A stretch of DNA of 64,000 nucleotides from Rodentolepis nana. Its lineage: Eukaryota; Platyhelminthes; Cestoda; Cyclophyllidea; Hymenolepididae. The stretch is taken from NCBI GenBank assembly GCA_900617975.1, contig UZAE01012023.1:25467-89466 (forward strand), written 5' to 3'. This document shows, one piece after another, positions 36,626-48,283 of this stretch; the stretch's first letter is position 1; each line of letters opens with the position of its first letter. The notes under the pieces were generated by a model. It was not told where the DNA came from, did not search any database, and saw only the letters and a program-made list of their open reading frames with translations. Position numbers and translations under genes: made by a program.

Positions 36626-37251
36626 TTATTTATATTAAATGACAAGCTTTATGATTGTTATCAGGGATGTGTGATAGATTTACTTCCACGTGGTGCATCC
36701 TGGACAATGTATACTCATACGGCAAATTCTATGAACAGGTAGCCGACTTCTAACTCCATGACCCCACCGTGTGTCATATTCGACCACTTTCACAGCACTC
36801 ATCTTACCTTTTCTTTAATTTGTCCGCCTGTCTGTCTCCTTTACACCTGTGGATCACTGTTCTGTTTCCCCTCTCGACTATTTGTGACTTTGTCTGCTCC
36901 TCTCCTCTGTGAAGCTTGAAGTCAGCTAAAGGACTAATGATAACTATCAAAACGGCTGCCATTTGAAATAAATAAATGACTGTTGTCATAAGCCCTGTAG
37001 TTGCCTTCAGGTCCTCACAAAGGAGAGGAACAACAAAGTAACGAAAAATCGAGGGGGGGGGGCAGAAGAGTGATTCACGGATATTAAAATAGACAGACGC
37101 AAAGGTAAGGTGAGTGCTGTGAAAGTGATCGCAAATGACACGCAGTCGGGTCATGATAGTTTGAAGTTAACCGCCGGTTTAAGACCTTTTGGTCGTGTGA
37201 GTGTATGTTCCCCGGGTTGCGCTACATGGCGGTAAGTCTATCGCGCACCCC
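36626..37251 (-). mobile_element. Outer SINE-like copy, split by a second copy
   Basis: The tail part lies at 36626-36663 and the rest at 36976-37251, separated by the inner copy. The outer element is framed by TCAAATGAACAT (36614-36625) and TCAAATGAATAT (37252-37263). It ends in the head GGCGGTAAGTCTATCGCG, more diverged than other copies, as expected of the older of the two. Confidence 0.82.
36664..36975 (+). mobile_element. Inner SINE-like copy inserted into another copy
   Basis: Runs from GGGATGTGTGATAGATTTAC to the tail TTTGAAATAAATAA in the orientation opposite to its host. It is framed by ATGATTGTTATCA (36651-36663) and ATGACTGTTGTCA (36976-36988), a 13 bp duplication of host-element sequence with two differences. 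The 116-residue minus-strand ORF here is a repeat artefact. Confidence 0.85.
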
Positions 37252-37701
37252 TCAAATGAATATGAAACATAGAAATAGTGCAGGGTATCAACGTTGTGCT
37301 AAGGGAATATGAGAACACAAATCCTCAAAATACATTTTTTTTATAAAATAACTACTGTTTTTACAAATTAAATAAAAAGATCCGTTAAGAGCGGACAAGA
37401 GACGTTGACAAGGTGGGAATAGAAAGGTTAAAGACGACTTCACAAGCTGTCAAGTGACCAATACTTTGGATCGGTCCCAAAAAGTCATAACCGGATCTCA
37501 TAAGAAAAAAAGGATGAAAAAAAGAGAAGAACCTGTATACACCAATGGAGACCGGTAACAAACTTGGAATACATTGGAAACGCAATAGGGGGAAAGGATC
37601 TATTTTAAATACCCTGATAAGTTATCCGTTGGAAGAGGAGTTCATCTCATGCAAAGTAACTTAAAATCAAATGCCAGATAGATTTAGTCATTGAAGACAA
37701 A

Positions 37702-39664
37702 TTAGCGTGGAGGTAATGAACCCCGTTTATGCTCATAAACTTTGAGGTAATTCATAAGGAATGGTGCTGCTCGTAGATCAGGAGGATCGCAAATGAGACT
37801 TCCAAGGATACTGCCATCAATGTCTCTAATCGAATTCAGCATTTTCTTAGAAAGAATGAGATCTTTACTACCCTCGCCTCGGAGATGACTGCATAAAAGC
37901 CCTGCAGTCGGACCAGCTTTCAGTTCTTCCAGTTTTTGAATAGCACTCCTGAGGGCTGCTATTTCTCGAGAGTCACTTCCAAAATGAGGTCGGGTATTCA
38001 TCCATCGTTCGTGAAGTGTCTTCACCACTCGTTCCGTCAAACTGGACCGATGATTTGCTTAAAAAGAATATAAAACTGGATTAGAGAGATTTTAAAACCT
38101 GATCTTAAGATGACCCTAACCCCAAACAAAGGAAAATTTGTTAATTTAACCTTTAACCTTAACTAAAGGATCTAAGGTCATGATCATTATTTAAAATGAC
38201 ACAACAGTAGCCCAATGTTAAGAAAACTGAAAGTTTGCCAAAAACATTGGTTTGGGGTGACTCATCAAGTCTTAAGGCCAATTTGTTGAGGCAATATTTT
38301 ATTACAATGGTGATAATCGAAAGCGCTAGAAAATGAGTAAGGAAATGACTTGGTATATAAACTAATATGTGATTCATTCTATCAGAAGAGTATGGAAACT
38401 CACAGGTAAAAAGAATGATATCCCTGAGGTCTCGATAATCTTCAGTAGTCATTCTTAACTTCCGCAGAGATTCTATGCAGTCGATAACTTTTTCGGCAAA
38501 AGTTCTTGTTGGACTTATGTCCGCAGCATCTCTGGAAATACCGATCCATGGCAAAACAGGTTCACCAGTAGAGAGGGTCTCAAAAACTTGTTTGGATACA
38601 ACGTAGACAATGTCCAATCCATGTTCTGCCATACAGACGATGAGGAGCCGATGCCAAACTGACTTAAATACGAAGTACCAATTCATGGAGGGTATTCTGT
38701 AGGTGAAAACATATTCCGCTGACCAGCGTATATAGGTGGTCACTTTTGCTTGAACGGTTTGAGCAACTTTTTTCGCTAAATGTACATATTCAACTACTAC
38801 ATTCCGAGGAGTTAAGTCTAGAGGAAGTTCAGATACAGAATCCTGGCTCCGAAATGATTCAGGAGGTGAGTTAGTGGAGAGGGAGCTGATCAAACTGTAC
38901 AAGATTGGAGAATCTGGGAGTCTGGAACTACCACTTGGCATAGTCGATGCCCTTTCAGTTTTGTTCTGTTGCGTCGTTAATTCTATTCTACGTTGAGCAT
39001 AGCTTCTATATGCCTCTCCACCGAAGCTGTAGCGCCGTGAACTCATAGTTGGTGGAGGCATAATTCTCCGATCAATAGAATCATCTGACTTAGATTTTTT
39101 ATTTGTCGATTTGACATATTCGAGGTATTTGGAGTTAGTATCACGAGAAGAGCTCCCGTCATTATTGACTAGAATTTTCATTAAAATGCTGTTTGAAGAT
39201 GTTGGGATGCCTTGTGGGCGGATGTTCATGGGAGAATGCGGAGGTGTACTGGGCTGCACCATAGTATTCATAGGCGATGAAGAAGCTGTTGAAGATATTC
39301 CACGTGAACTACTCTCTTCTCCATGAAGATAGACCGCTCGATAAAAATGCGTATCCACGGAATTCGATCGATCCCGAGGGAACCGAAAAGGGATTGGAAG
39401 CAAATGAGGAATTCTAGGAAGGGTCATCGAGGTTTGGGGTTGGAGCACCGGTGGTGGTGGGTATCGGATTTCATTTCCTGTTGCTTCTATTAACTGATCC
39501 GCTCTTCGTTTCCCATTAAGGGCTCTGTCCTCACTGGTAATCGAAAAGGTTCTAAAATAATAATAATCAATATTGGTTAAGTAAAACTTGCGAGTTGGCG
39601 AGATCTTCTGACATATTAGGTAATGAATCACCGGGATCAATGCCTGTACACGCTTGACACGGCC
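37702..39664 (-). CDS. Nuclear-receptor ligand-binding-domain protein, 5' end (DNA-binding domain) not found
   Basis: I read exon B at 38057-37702 and exon A at 39551-38404, joined across a 346 bp intron, plus a tentative exon at 39664-39588. Numbering from the first full codon of exon A there are 500 residues. Residues 1-245 are a long serine-, proline- and arginine-rich hinge. Residues from about 250 look like a ligand-binding domain. IRWSAEYVF (274-282) and KSVWHRLLIVCMAEHG (296-311) match the helix 3-5 signature, and IESLRKLRMTTEDYRDLRDI (359-378) matches helices 7-8, closest by eye to the NR2E (tailless/PNR) group. After the splice, SLTERVVKTLHERW fits helix 9. No clear AF-2 helix is visible. 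No C4 zinc finger was found upstream to 48 kb on this strand. The gene is therefore either partial, with distant 5' exons, or a receptor without a DNA-binding domain. Group assignment is inference. Confidence 0.7.
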
Positions 39665-41206
39665 CTAAATTAAGTATGGAAATGCAACGTTTACAGCATT
39701 TTTAAGCAGTTTCGTGCAGTAGGTCATGCAATTCACCACTAGGATTCCTTGCCGATGGTAGCACAGCTGTGCGTACTTCTAAGCCTTGCAGGCTGGTATG
39801 TATGAACGCATAAAAGCTATTGGCGCAAATGCTGAACCAGTAATATTCGAAGTATGTCCTGATTTGTTGAAAGGACGAATGTTTACATGGCAATATTTAC
39901 AACCTTGACCTATCCTTCGCCGGTGCGTACGTACTCTATGCAGCAAGTTTATGTTGATTCGCTCTTACTTGCGAATAAACATGGTCTGAACAGAAGTTCA
40001 TGAGTAAAATGTGGTTTAAAATTTACTTATAGGTTATGCTTGATATCCATTTCACAGGAAATCACTTTCAATCTGAAACGTTAATAGGCTCGCCGTGTTA
40101 ATTCATCATTTTGATGAATAATTCCCGATTATTGATTTCTAATTATCCTAGCAAAAATGCTACAATTGCTTTATTAAAAGGAGATTTTATTAAAGTATAA
40201 TCGGTATCACATTCAATATTTTCAAATAAATATTGAATATAAATAACAACAAGAGTGTAAATATCATAATTTAAAAAGAAAAATAAATGTATTTTAGCAT
40301 TTATGCTGATAATGTTGTACAAGTCCATCATTCTTGGCACTATCTACATTTTTCAATTTCTCAGAATGAATGTTGATGTACACCAGAATTGGTATGCAAT
40401 TAGTGAATTATAATCGAACCATTCAATTTCAAATTTCTTCAAGGAATATTTAGGCATGTGAATTATTTGAATTCCCAGTTTGCATGCTCGCTATTAATAC
40501 CTTTCGCAGTCTAATCTACAAACACATCAAAAGACATGATCTAACATACAATTAAGTTACTGTTGCAGGCGTGTACTCAATAAGAAACCAAGGAACAAAT
40601 AATGATATCTGAGTATTTAACACTTGAAAATTTCAAAATGTAGGAAACCAATTATAAAAAATTGGCTGCTCAAGATATCCAAAGGACTGGAATAATGAGC
40701 GGTTCTCGACATACCGACCTCCCTGCGCATAGTCATTAACCCTTTAACGCCATTAGGACAGTATGGTTCTCTTTCAAATTTTACTCCATTGGTATTGGAC
40801 TCATAACAGAAGACGCTATTGCCTTCGCCTGTTACCACCACAACTCATCACTTGGACATCAGTCTGCTGTGAGACATGCGTGAGCGTGATTAGGTGCATT
40901 TTTTTAAAAAAATAATTCGGGTCTTACAGGTTTTCATCCTCTACCCTCCTTGCTACGTTATTTTATTAATTCGTGTGACTGAAAGTGTGTTTTGTACTGC
41001 GATGAGGAAAAATAAAATCGAGAACATTTATTGGTAACATACAGTCTACTAATTTATATAAAATGAAAATACGGAAAAGTGTTTTCGATTACACAACTTC
41101 CAAATTAGTAAGTAGGTCCCCCCGAAAAGTATTGACCGCAAATTTCAATTATCCTTAAATATTTGAGAATACCTGTCTTTAATAAAGTTAAACCCTGGGT
41201 CAGGAG

Positions 41207-41396
41207 TAATAAATATGAATTGCTGAGACTGAGTCCTATATGTGAGGTTCGACGTTAAACTGTGTTCAAAGGATTCTTTAAAGTGCACAGGCCTGATAAA
41301 ACATCACTTATAATCAGACAGACCTTAATGTGACCCAACCTAACACAGATTGTCCTGAAAATTTTACAACATTGTGTATTTAAGGAGGTCTTTGGG
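41207..41396 (+). pseudogene. Possible decayed nuclear-receptor DNA-binding domain
   Basis: On the plus strand the frame containing FKGFFK (from 41265) resembles the P-box segment CKGFFKR. From that GFFK, a TGA stop falls 20 codons on, where the family has a zinc-binding cysteine, and QHCVFK falls at about the position of the QxCRFxKC motif, one codon late. Upstream, in a frame offset by a small deletion, TAA (41207), TGA (41216) and TGA (41243) stand where two finger-one cysteines and the HYG tyrosine are expected, and TGT at 41261 stands for the CEGC cysteine. Stops replacing TGY or TAY codons are what decay would give. The match needs one extra codon in each half and a roughly 5 nt loss, so it is suggestive rather than proven. 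It lies on the opposite strand to the nearby LBD gene. Confidence 0.35.
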
Positions 41397-44300
41397 TCAT
41401 CGGAAATATCTATTTATGCTAATTCTAAATAAAAGTGCTGATAAACTTCAAAATTAACCAGCATCTTTGATTTAAAGGTGAGTTTATTGATTTAAAAAGA
41501 CTCAACTTTCCAAATTAAGCAACAAAGCGAAATCGGGAGAGAAAGTGGTAAGACCGTCGAATTTCCCCCCTTCAATTTTCCTTTACAATCAATGAAGTTT
41601 TAAACGTGAACTATTCTGACATTACCACAATGGAGTTGGTTGCCGATTGAAGCATCTTTAAAGATTAGCCAATTCATAAAAGTAAATTAAAAATGGTTGA
41701 GAGAAGAGGTCTCAAATGTAACTTTAAGGGCACTTTTTATTTAAATCGCAGTAGGAATAAGTTTACATGACATTTTTATTTTTTGTGATTAAATATCATT
41801 ATAACTAAATGCCAAAATTAAAATAAATACTAGGCGACACTTTTATGTCAAGTGGTGAATGTTTATTATACTCATTTTTAACTCATTTACTATCCACTAA
41901 GGAACAATTCAGCTTAGAGGTTATTGGGTAGTGGTGGGAAATAGAAACGCTTTTAATTAATGGAAAATGAGATTTAATTTGTTATTACTAATTATTTACA
42001 AATATTGTAAATACGTTAAAAGGCACTAATTATGTTGACGTTGACCTTACCTGTTATTTTGAACAAAGCCTTCTATTTCGGGATTTGTAGGCGGTGGCTA
42101 ATGATAAACTGGTTCTTTCCATCCTAACTTAACATTTCGCAAATTAATAAACGAATTGAATCACTTATCTATATCTAATAATGAAATCCCCAACTCAAAA
42201 TTACATTACTATTATGTCCAAGATCCTGTGTCAACTGCTCAGTAACGAAAGTTCTCAATTGATCTTAAGAAATTGCGATCTTGGCATCCACATAGTGCTG
42301 AGGGATGATTCTATGGTTCTTTAACAGCCGGTAACTATTTCCATGTGAAGATACGACCAAAACTAGCAAATAAAATACCTTTATGACCATTAGTGAGGCT
42401 CTTTGGAGGCTTCAATGTGACTTCCGATCGTGTCATTCAAATATAATCCGAATCGTTTATTTGACCTTCGCCTTGGAAGTTTTCTACCAATCGTTAAAGA
42501 AGGAAATATGCCAATTTAAAATAATTAATCATTAAAGACGTTGATAAATCACATTTATAAACATGGTTTGCTAATATTCATCTGAAAGAATATATATTTT
42601 TGACTCAATATTGTTACACAATATTATAACCTGTAGAACAGCAACAAAGTTTCATATTTCTGTTTGTGTGAAAGCAACTGGAATCTTTTCAAATGGAGTC
42701 CAATGAATTTAAAAACGTATGTAAAGAGTAATTTCGAGTTATCAAAAGATTTTAATTCATTTACTTATTTTAGAAATAGGTTTGTCCAATATTTATTTAA
42801 TAGGTAGATCACCTTTCAAAATTTAAATTCCAGGGCTCCTCCCTGCATTACATCCAGGCTACTTGAGCGGTTTTCCATTTTGATGACCGATTTTGACATT
42901 TCAATTCATCCAGACCTCGAGCTGATCTTGACCTTTTCAATTTGTTGATTTCTCGAAGCCCAATATGATTCTTTTTAATTGATCGATATAAATACTACAT
43001 CGGTATGTGCATTCACTTTCAGGATTATAATATTTCATGACAAATCTTCATTAAAACCATCAGTGGCCAATATTTATTGTTTTGTTGATATTTAACCTTA
43101 TTCTCCACCATTCGCTAGCCTATTAAAAATGTTTAAGCGATCGATTCATCAGTTGGATCTATTGGCCTAACTTCTGGATACGTTAAGCCAATTTATGGTC
43201 TTAGTTGCTTTGCTTACCTAAAATGGTTTCGCACAACATCACCGATCAACTAACTAAAGAGCAACTCTCATTGTGAAGTATGGCTTCTTTAAACTCGTTC
43301 TATAATGGCATAAAATCGTCAGCCTTACCTAGGATAATAAAAACTCAACGAGAACGAAGAGGTTGCGCGTTGGTTATGTGCCGGCTTGAGGTGATTCACC
43401 CATTTCCAGGTTAGCCTTAAGAGCACGTAAACTATTTCAGATTTCGCGCTTGCCGAAGACACGTTGATTTGCCAAACCAGATACAACTTACAAATTAAAC
43501 CTGTCTTCCTTTAAGGGAACTTAAAGAGTTTGAATTATGCAGAATAGGCAATTTGGTTATCAAATATCCGTGCTTTATATCCAGTATTTATAATATTCTA
43601 CCAGGTAAATGGAACTAACCTATTAAAGGTTAACAATGTAATAATTCCAAATAAGCACTGATTTAATTTGGTCTGTTTGTGGAAACTCATTTTGCTAACA
43701 ATAATGTAATTAAATTAAATTACGACTAAGCATGATCAAAAAATGCAGATATAATTTCTTAAAATATAAGAATTTAAATTTCTATTTTCGCTATTGATTA
43801 TGGGTTTAAAGTTCATCTGTTTTGTTTTAATTTTCCATTGTTGTGGTAATTTTTGAAATAATACTGTTCCATACGCTCATTTTCAAGAAAATAGTTAATT
43901 TTCAATATTTCGAATCTGTATTCTCGTCTAATGATGACACAACAATGCTGAATAAACAGGTTAGCGGATAAGTTGAATAAAATACTTTAATTATGATTTA
44001 AATATATATCCAATATTAAAAAACAACATTCTAAATTCATAACTGAGGGTAATGACAACAGTAGACATTCAAATAGCTTAAATCCGCTTTGCTGTTTCTG
44101 TCCAATTCATCAAATTTAAAGAAGATTGGATTTAAAATAAACTGTAAATAGATGGGAATAGTAGCTCTTGAAGTCCACCAAATGTTAGATTTGCATCCAT
44201 TTTTCTTTGAACCAAAGCGTCAAACTCACGATTTCAAAACTCTTAAGGACTGAAGGATTTACCTAAAGCATTAACTGAAGTTATCCAAAAAACATCGTCC

Positions 44301-44869
44301 TTGGAGTGAAATCGTAGTTATTAACTTTATTTTGTCCTCAGCAAATAATACTTTGTAAGTTCTCGACTTCTGTCCAAATTCTACTATTAAAATGATCTCA
44401 AGACGAATATACTAAATGATTGGCCTGAACTCCAATTTATTTACCATGTGAAGAAAGCTTTTTGGAACGAAATTATATTTGATAATATTTTTAACTTATC
44501 CCCTTTGGTAAATATTTGTGTAAATTAATGAGTGCAAAATACAAAGTTAGCTTAAAAAAACTGATAAACACTAGTTGATATCTCCTACTTGTGAGGATTT
44601 AGAGATGAAAAGCAAAACCGGAAGACTCATGAAATAGTAAATTCCGAAATTTCATAATAATATTTTTTACATACATTTGTTTTTTTATATTATGATTTAA
44701 TATAGTCTAAACCAATTATTCGGCTAAGTGGATTTTTATCTTAGAGATTAAATCAGTCAATTTAACATCACCCTTATATGGACTAAATGAGGTAGAAAAT
44801 TAGTCAGACTTGGTAATTAAAAGGCGTGGTAGTCGCTTAGACTTAATGACCGGCCTTGTGTATGGCAGG

Positions 44870-44884
44870 GAGAGAGAGAGAGAG
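44870..44884. repeat. GA microsatellite at the edge of a GC-richer block
   Basis: About 15 bp of GA repeat, followed to about 45130 by sequence with clearly more G and C than the surroundings. No function recognised. Confidence 0.7.
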
Positions 44885-45372
44885 CTTGGATTTACGTGCT
44901 GAAGGCAGCTACTGGTGATTGTGTATGACCTCCACACATTTAAGGTCATCCCATATGTGCGCGGTTAGAAAGGCTCGTACATCCTAGTCTCTTGGCGTGT
45001 ATGCACTGGCCTTCACCTCAAGTCGCTCAGTTTTCGTTCACCTCAAATCCGCACTTCCTGACCTGGTGCCTTTACACGTGTACAGAGACGACTGTGCTAC
45101 TGAGATTCTGCTATAGCAGAGAAATGCGACCTCGAATAGCTTGTTAACAGCTCAAAAAATAAGTGAAAGAAGCTGGAAAAGGATATTTTTGCCTATAAAA
45201 TGCAAATGAATCTATCAACTGTTTGCTCAAATATCAAAAAATTGTTTGTGCCTGTATCAAATACAAATTATAAATGAAATTCTAATTAATTATTTCCTGA
45301 TATAAGACCTGAAATTGACAATCATAATGAGATATTATTAAATAATGGAATTCGTGCCTCCTAAACCACTTT

Positions 45373-46650
45373 ATGAATATGTTTACCCTTGGCTCTTCTT
45401 TTTTGCTATTGGCATTATGGAACCTCTTTGATAAGAAACCCACTTTCTGTCAGCCAAACATAACTGCATTAGTTGGTCATTCCCCGGTGAGCGCAGAAAC
45501 GAATTTGACTATAATCAGCCACTTCACAGAGCTGGGTATTGTCGCGTCGGTATTTATGACAATGGAGAAGAAAAGAACGCTATCTAACCTCTATGGATTA
45601 ACTTGAATCATATCCGGGATTTACATATTCTTGAAAATCACAAGATTACTTCAAGATCATCTGGACACCAGAATGACCTTTTCTGCCGAGGTAGATTAAC
45701 AACAAGCTATGCTACATTTGCCTTACTTCAAAACTACAATATTGCGAATGGGTTTGACTCCGCTTGGGATATAGCATGCAATTCAGAAACACTAGGCCTA
45801 AAATATTACCCTTTTAATACGACCTGGAATTTGCATGCACAAAGGGAAAACATTAGCCCCCTGAAGTTCATTACACTTTGTTTGTAACACATATTTGCCA
45901 AGCGTCAAAATTTGTACTTCCATAAGCCTCGCTGTGAATGGCTCTCGCCAACTTGTGCTTTATCATCGAAAGTTCTGTTTATTATGGCTGTGAAGAATTT
46001 ATCTAATTAACCTGCCAAACGAGTGGAAGTAAAGTTGACTTGGAATTTCAGTTTTTTTATTTCTACAACTATACTTTCAAATAAAGATTTAATTCAAATG
46101 AAATTTTATCAAATAGCTTTTTTACATTTTAGTCCTATTACATGATAAAGAACATAGTCCAATTATAAGTTTCTTTGGAGAATTAAAATTAAAAGGACTC
46201 AATTATCCACCTAACTTTGCTCGTCGGTATTGAGATCATGATTCTTGAATTCGAAAACAATAATAGTGCCTTGAATTTCAACGAATAAGCTGTTGATACA
46301 CATACATGAAGAACGCTTCAATGTATCTGTTTATCCTATTTTACAGACTAGTTATAATTTACAAAGTGGCTCGTTATGAGCTTGGCATCATTTTTTATTT
46401 ACACAATCCTTCAAAGATGGCACATTATGTGGTTAAAATGACTTTTCAGCCTTTCCTAGCTCAAAAATTCTACCTGCAGGCAACGAAAATAATCGAAATA
46501 TTTAAATGCCATATGCTGGGAAATGAAATCGTCACCTGTCCAGTGAGTTGGAGCATTATCCTTAAGAAGATACCCAATCGATCGCGGAATTGTATATGTC
46601 GCCTTGAGGTATTGAATAGCGACAATACTTCCAATCTACTCTCCTGATAT
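45373..46650 (+). pseudogene. Possible decayed gene for a secreted or membrane protein
   Basis: An ATG at 45373 opens with MNMFTLGSSFLLLALWNLF, shaped like a signal peptide, and continues to a stop at 45604. From about 45525 another frame reads protein-like (AGYCRVGIYDNGEEKNAI, one stop, then WINLNHIRDLHILENHK) and stays open to 45887. The same frame continues with single stops to about 46140. A further 113-codon frame with cysteines (GNEIVTCPVSWS) lies at 46306-46647. Frame changes and stops argue for decay, though missed introns could also explain it. Family not recognised. Confidence 0.25.
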
Positions 46651-48283
46651 ATAAGTTACTAAATAAGGATGCCATGTATGAAAACGAGTATAACTTTAAT
46701 ATCTGAAGTCATTAAACTCAAGTAATTATTTTATTACCTTTAAACTTGATTTTTCGCGATTGCTAAAAAACTGACTACTGAATAGTTCCACAATATTTGA
46801 CACCGATAACTGGACTGCCACTACTACACTGTTGAATAGTCTTCATTAATTACAAAAGAGGTTAGGGAATTTCAGTTAAATAATCAGGAGCAACAAAAAC
46901 GGTGCATGTATCTCACATTAATCGAAGGGACTTCTTAATTTCTAAAATTCTAGCTTGTCTTCAAAGCTCATTATTTATACAAACTAGCTATTTATTTTAG
47001 TTTTGTAGTGATAATCTAGTACTAAATAGTACATTGAAAGTTTCAGTATTAGTTATGCTGAAAAATTACATAGTTTTCAGTCTTGAATCTCTGATGACTT
47101 AAAAATCAGAATGGTCAATTTTGTGAGTCAAAGGATTTTAAAGTGATCAACTCTAGATTCCAAAATAATTTCTCAGGACAAATAGGCAAGTGTAGATAAA
47201 TTATGCTGCTTATTATATCAATACTGGCTTGGAAATCGTTCAATTATTGCCACATGAATTCTCATTTCGCATGAAAAATCGTTCGATTGGAGTATTTCGA
47301 CGATCCAGAAAAACAAGTGAATTAATCGAAAATGAATGAAAAGAGATAACCTTTATAAAAGTTCGAATTGATCGCCTCTATTCCTCCAATCTCTTTACAG
47401 CATATAATCTTTTGCATCGAGCAAATTCACAATTACCTTATATGAGATTTAACTAAAAGAAGGGAAAGACATTAAATGATATAAGAAGTTTTAAAGCATT
47501 CCGTGATATCGTTTCCGAAATATTCATTTTGACTAAATTATTAAAATTCGAAATTTATCTATGTTCCGATCAAATGATTTAAATGAAGTAATATTTCTAT
47601 GAATGATAATAAAAACTTCGATATAAAGTTCAAATTTCGTGGGCAGGTGGAGGGGAGGGGGGGGGGAGAAGGTGACTTTGAGGGATCGATAAGACCCAAG
47701 CATAAATAAACAAACATATTTAAACCTGAAAGCGAAGTTGTTACGGTAGATGAATTTGACTTACTTTCCATTGATTGAAAATCGAAAAACATATGGCAAT
47801 TTCTGATTTTGAAAACTACTTAATTAAAGCTAATAAACATCGATATAATAAAAATGTGTTGGAATAATTGTTAAAATACATTGAAACGCGGAGACGGCCT
47901 TGACATCATTTTGAATTCATGTTGTATTCCATTTATATTTACTGACACTAGTTCAAATATGCCATAAAATCGTTCATTTAGTGTAATTTAAAGTTTATTA
48001 TGTTAATTTTAAAGCAAAATAATATTTTAAAAGATTTAACATTTAAGGAAGAATTAATTATCAAATCTACATTTTATAATCAGCACAATCGAACAATTTA
48101 AACATTCAAGTGGTTATTGAATGCGTATGCCTTTGTTAATTATTGATTTCTAAACATTGGAGTTTAATTTACCTCTTTCTTAATATCATGATAGGATCTT
48201 GATTGAACTAGCTTTCTATTCCATCTAAATAATAATATTTGTGCAAGTTACTCCTACATACTTGTTTTACTTTTTACTAAAAG

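Larger units (their letters stand above)
39665..48283. other. No intact gene recognised upstream of the receptor gene
   Basis: AT-rich sequence. It contains the receptor-like relic at 41207-41396, a GA-rich, less AT-rich block at 44860-45130, and ORF clusters at 45373-46650. I looked here on the minus strand for a C4 zinc-finger exon belonging to the LBD gene and did not find one. Confidence 0.5.

Noticed and set aside
36804..37154. 116-residue minus-strand open frame
   Set aside because: Lies within the nested retroposon pair; it is a reading of repeat sequence.
39702..39893. Minus-strand open frame considered as the missing receptor DNA-binding domain
   Set aside because: It has a few cysteines but not the C4 spacing, no P-box and no suitable donor leading to 39664.
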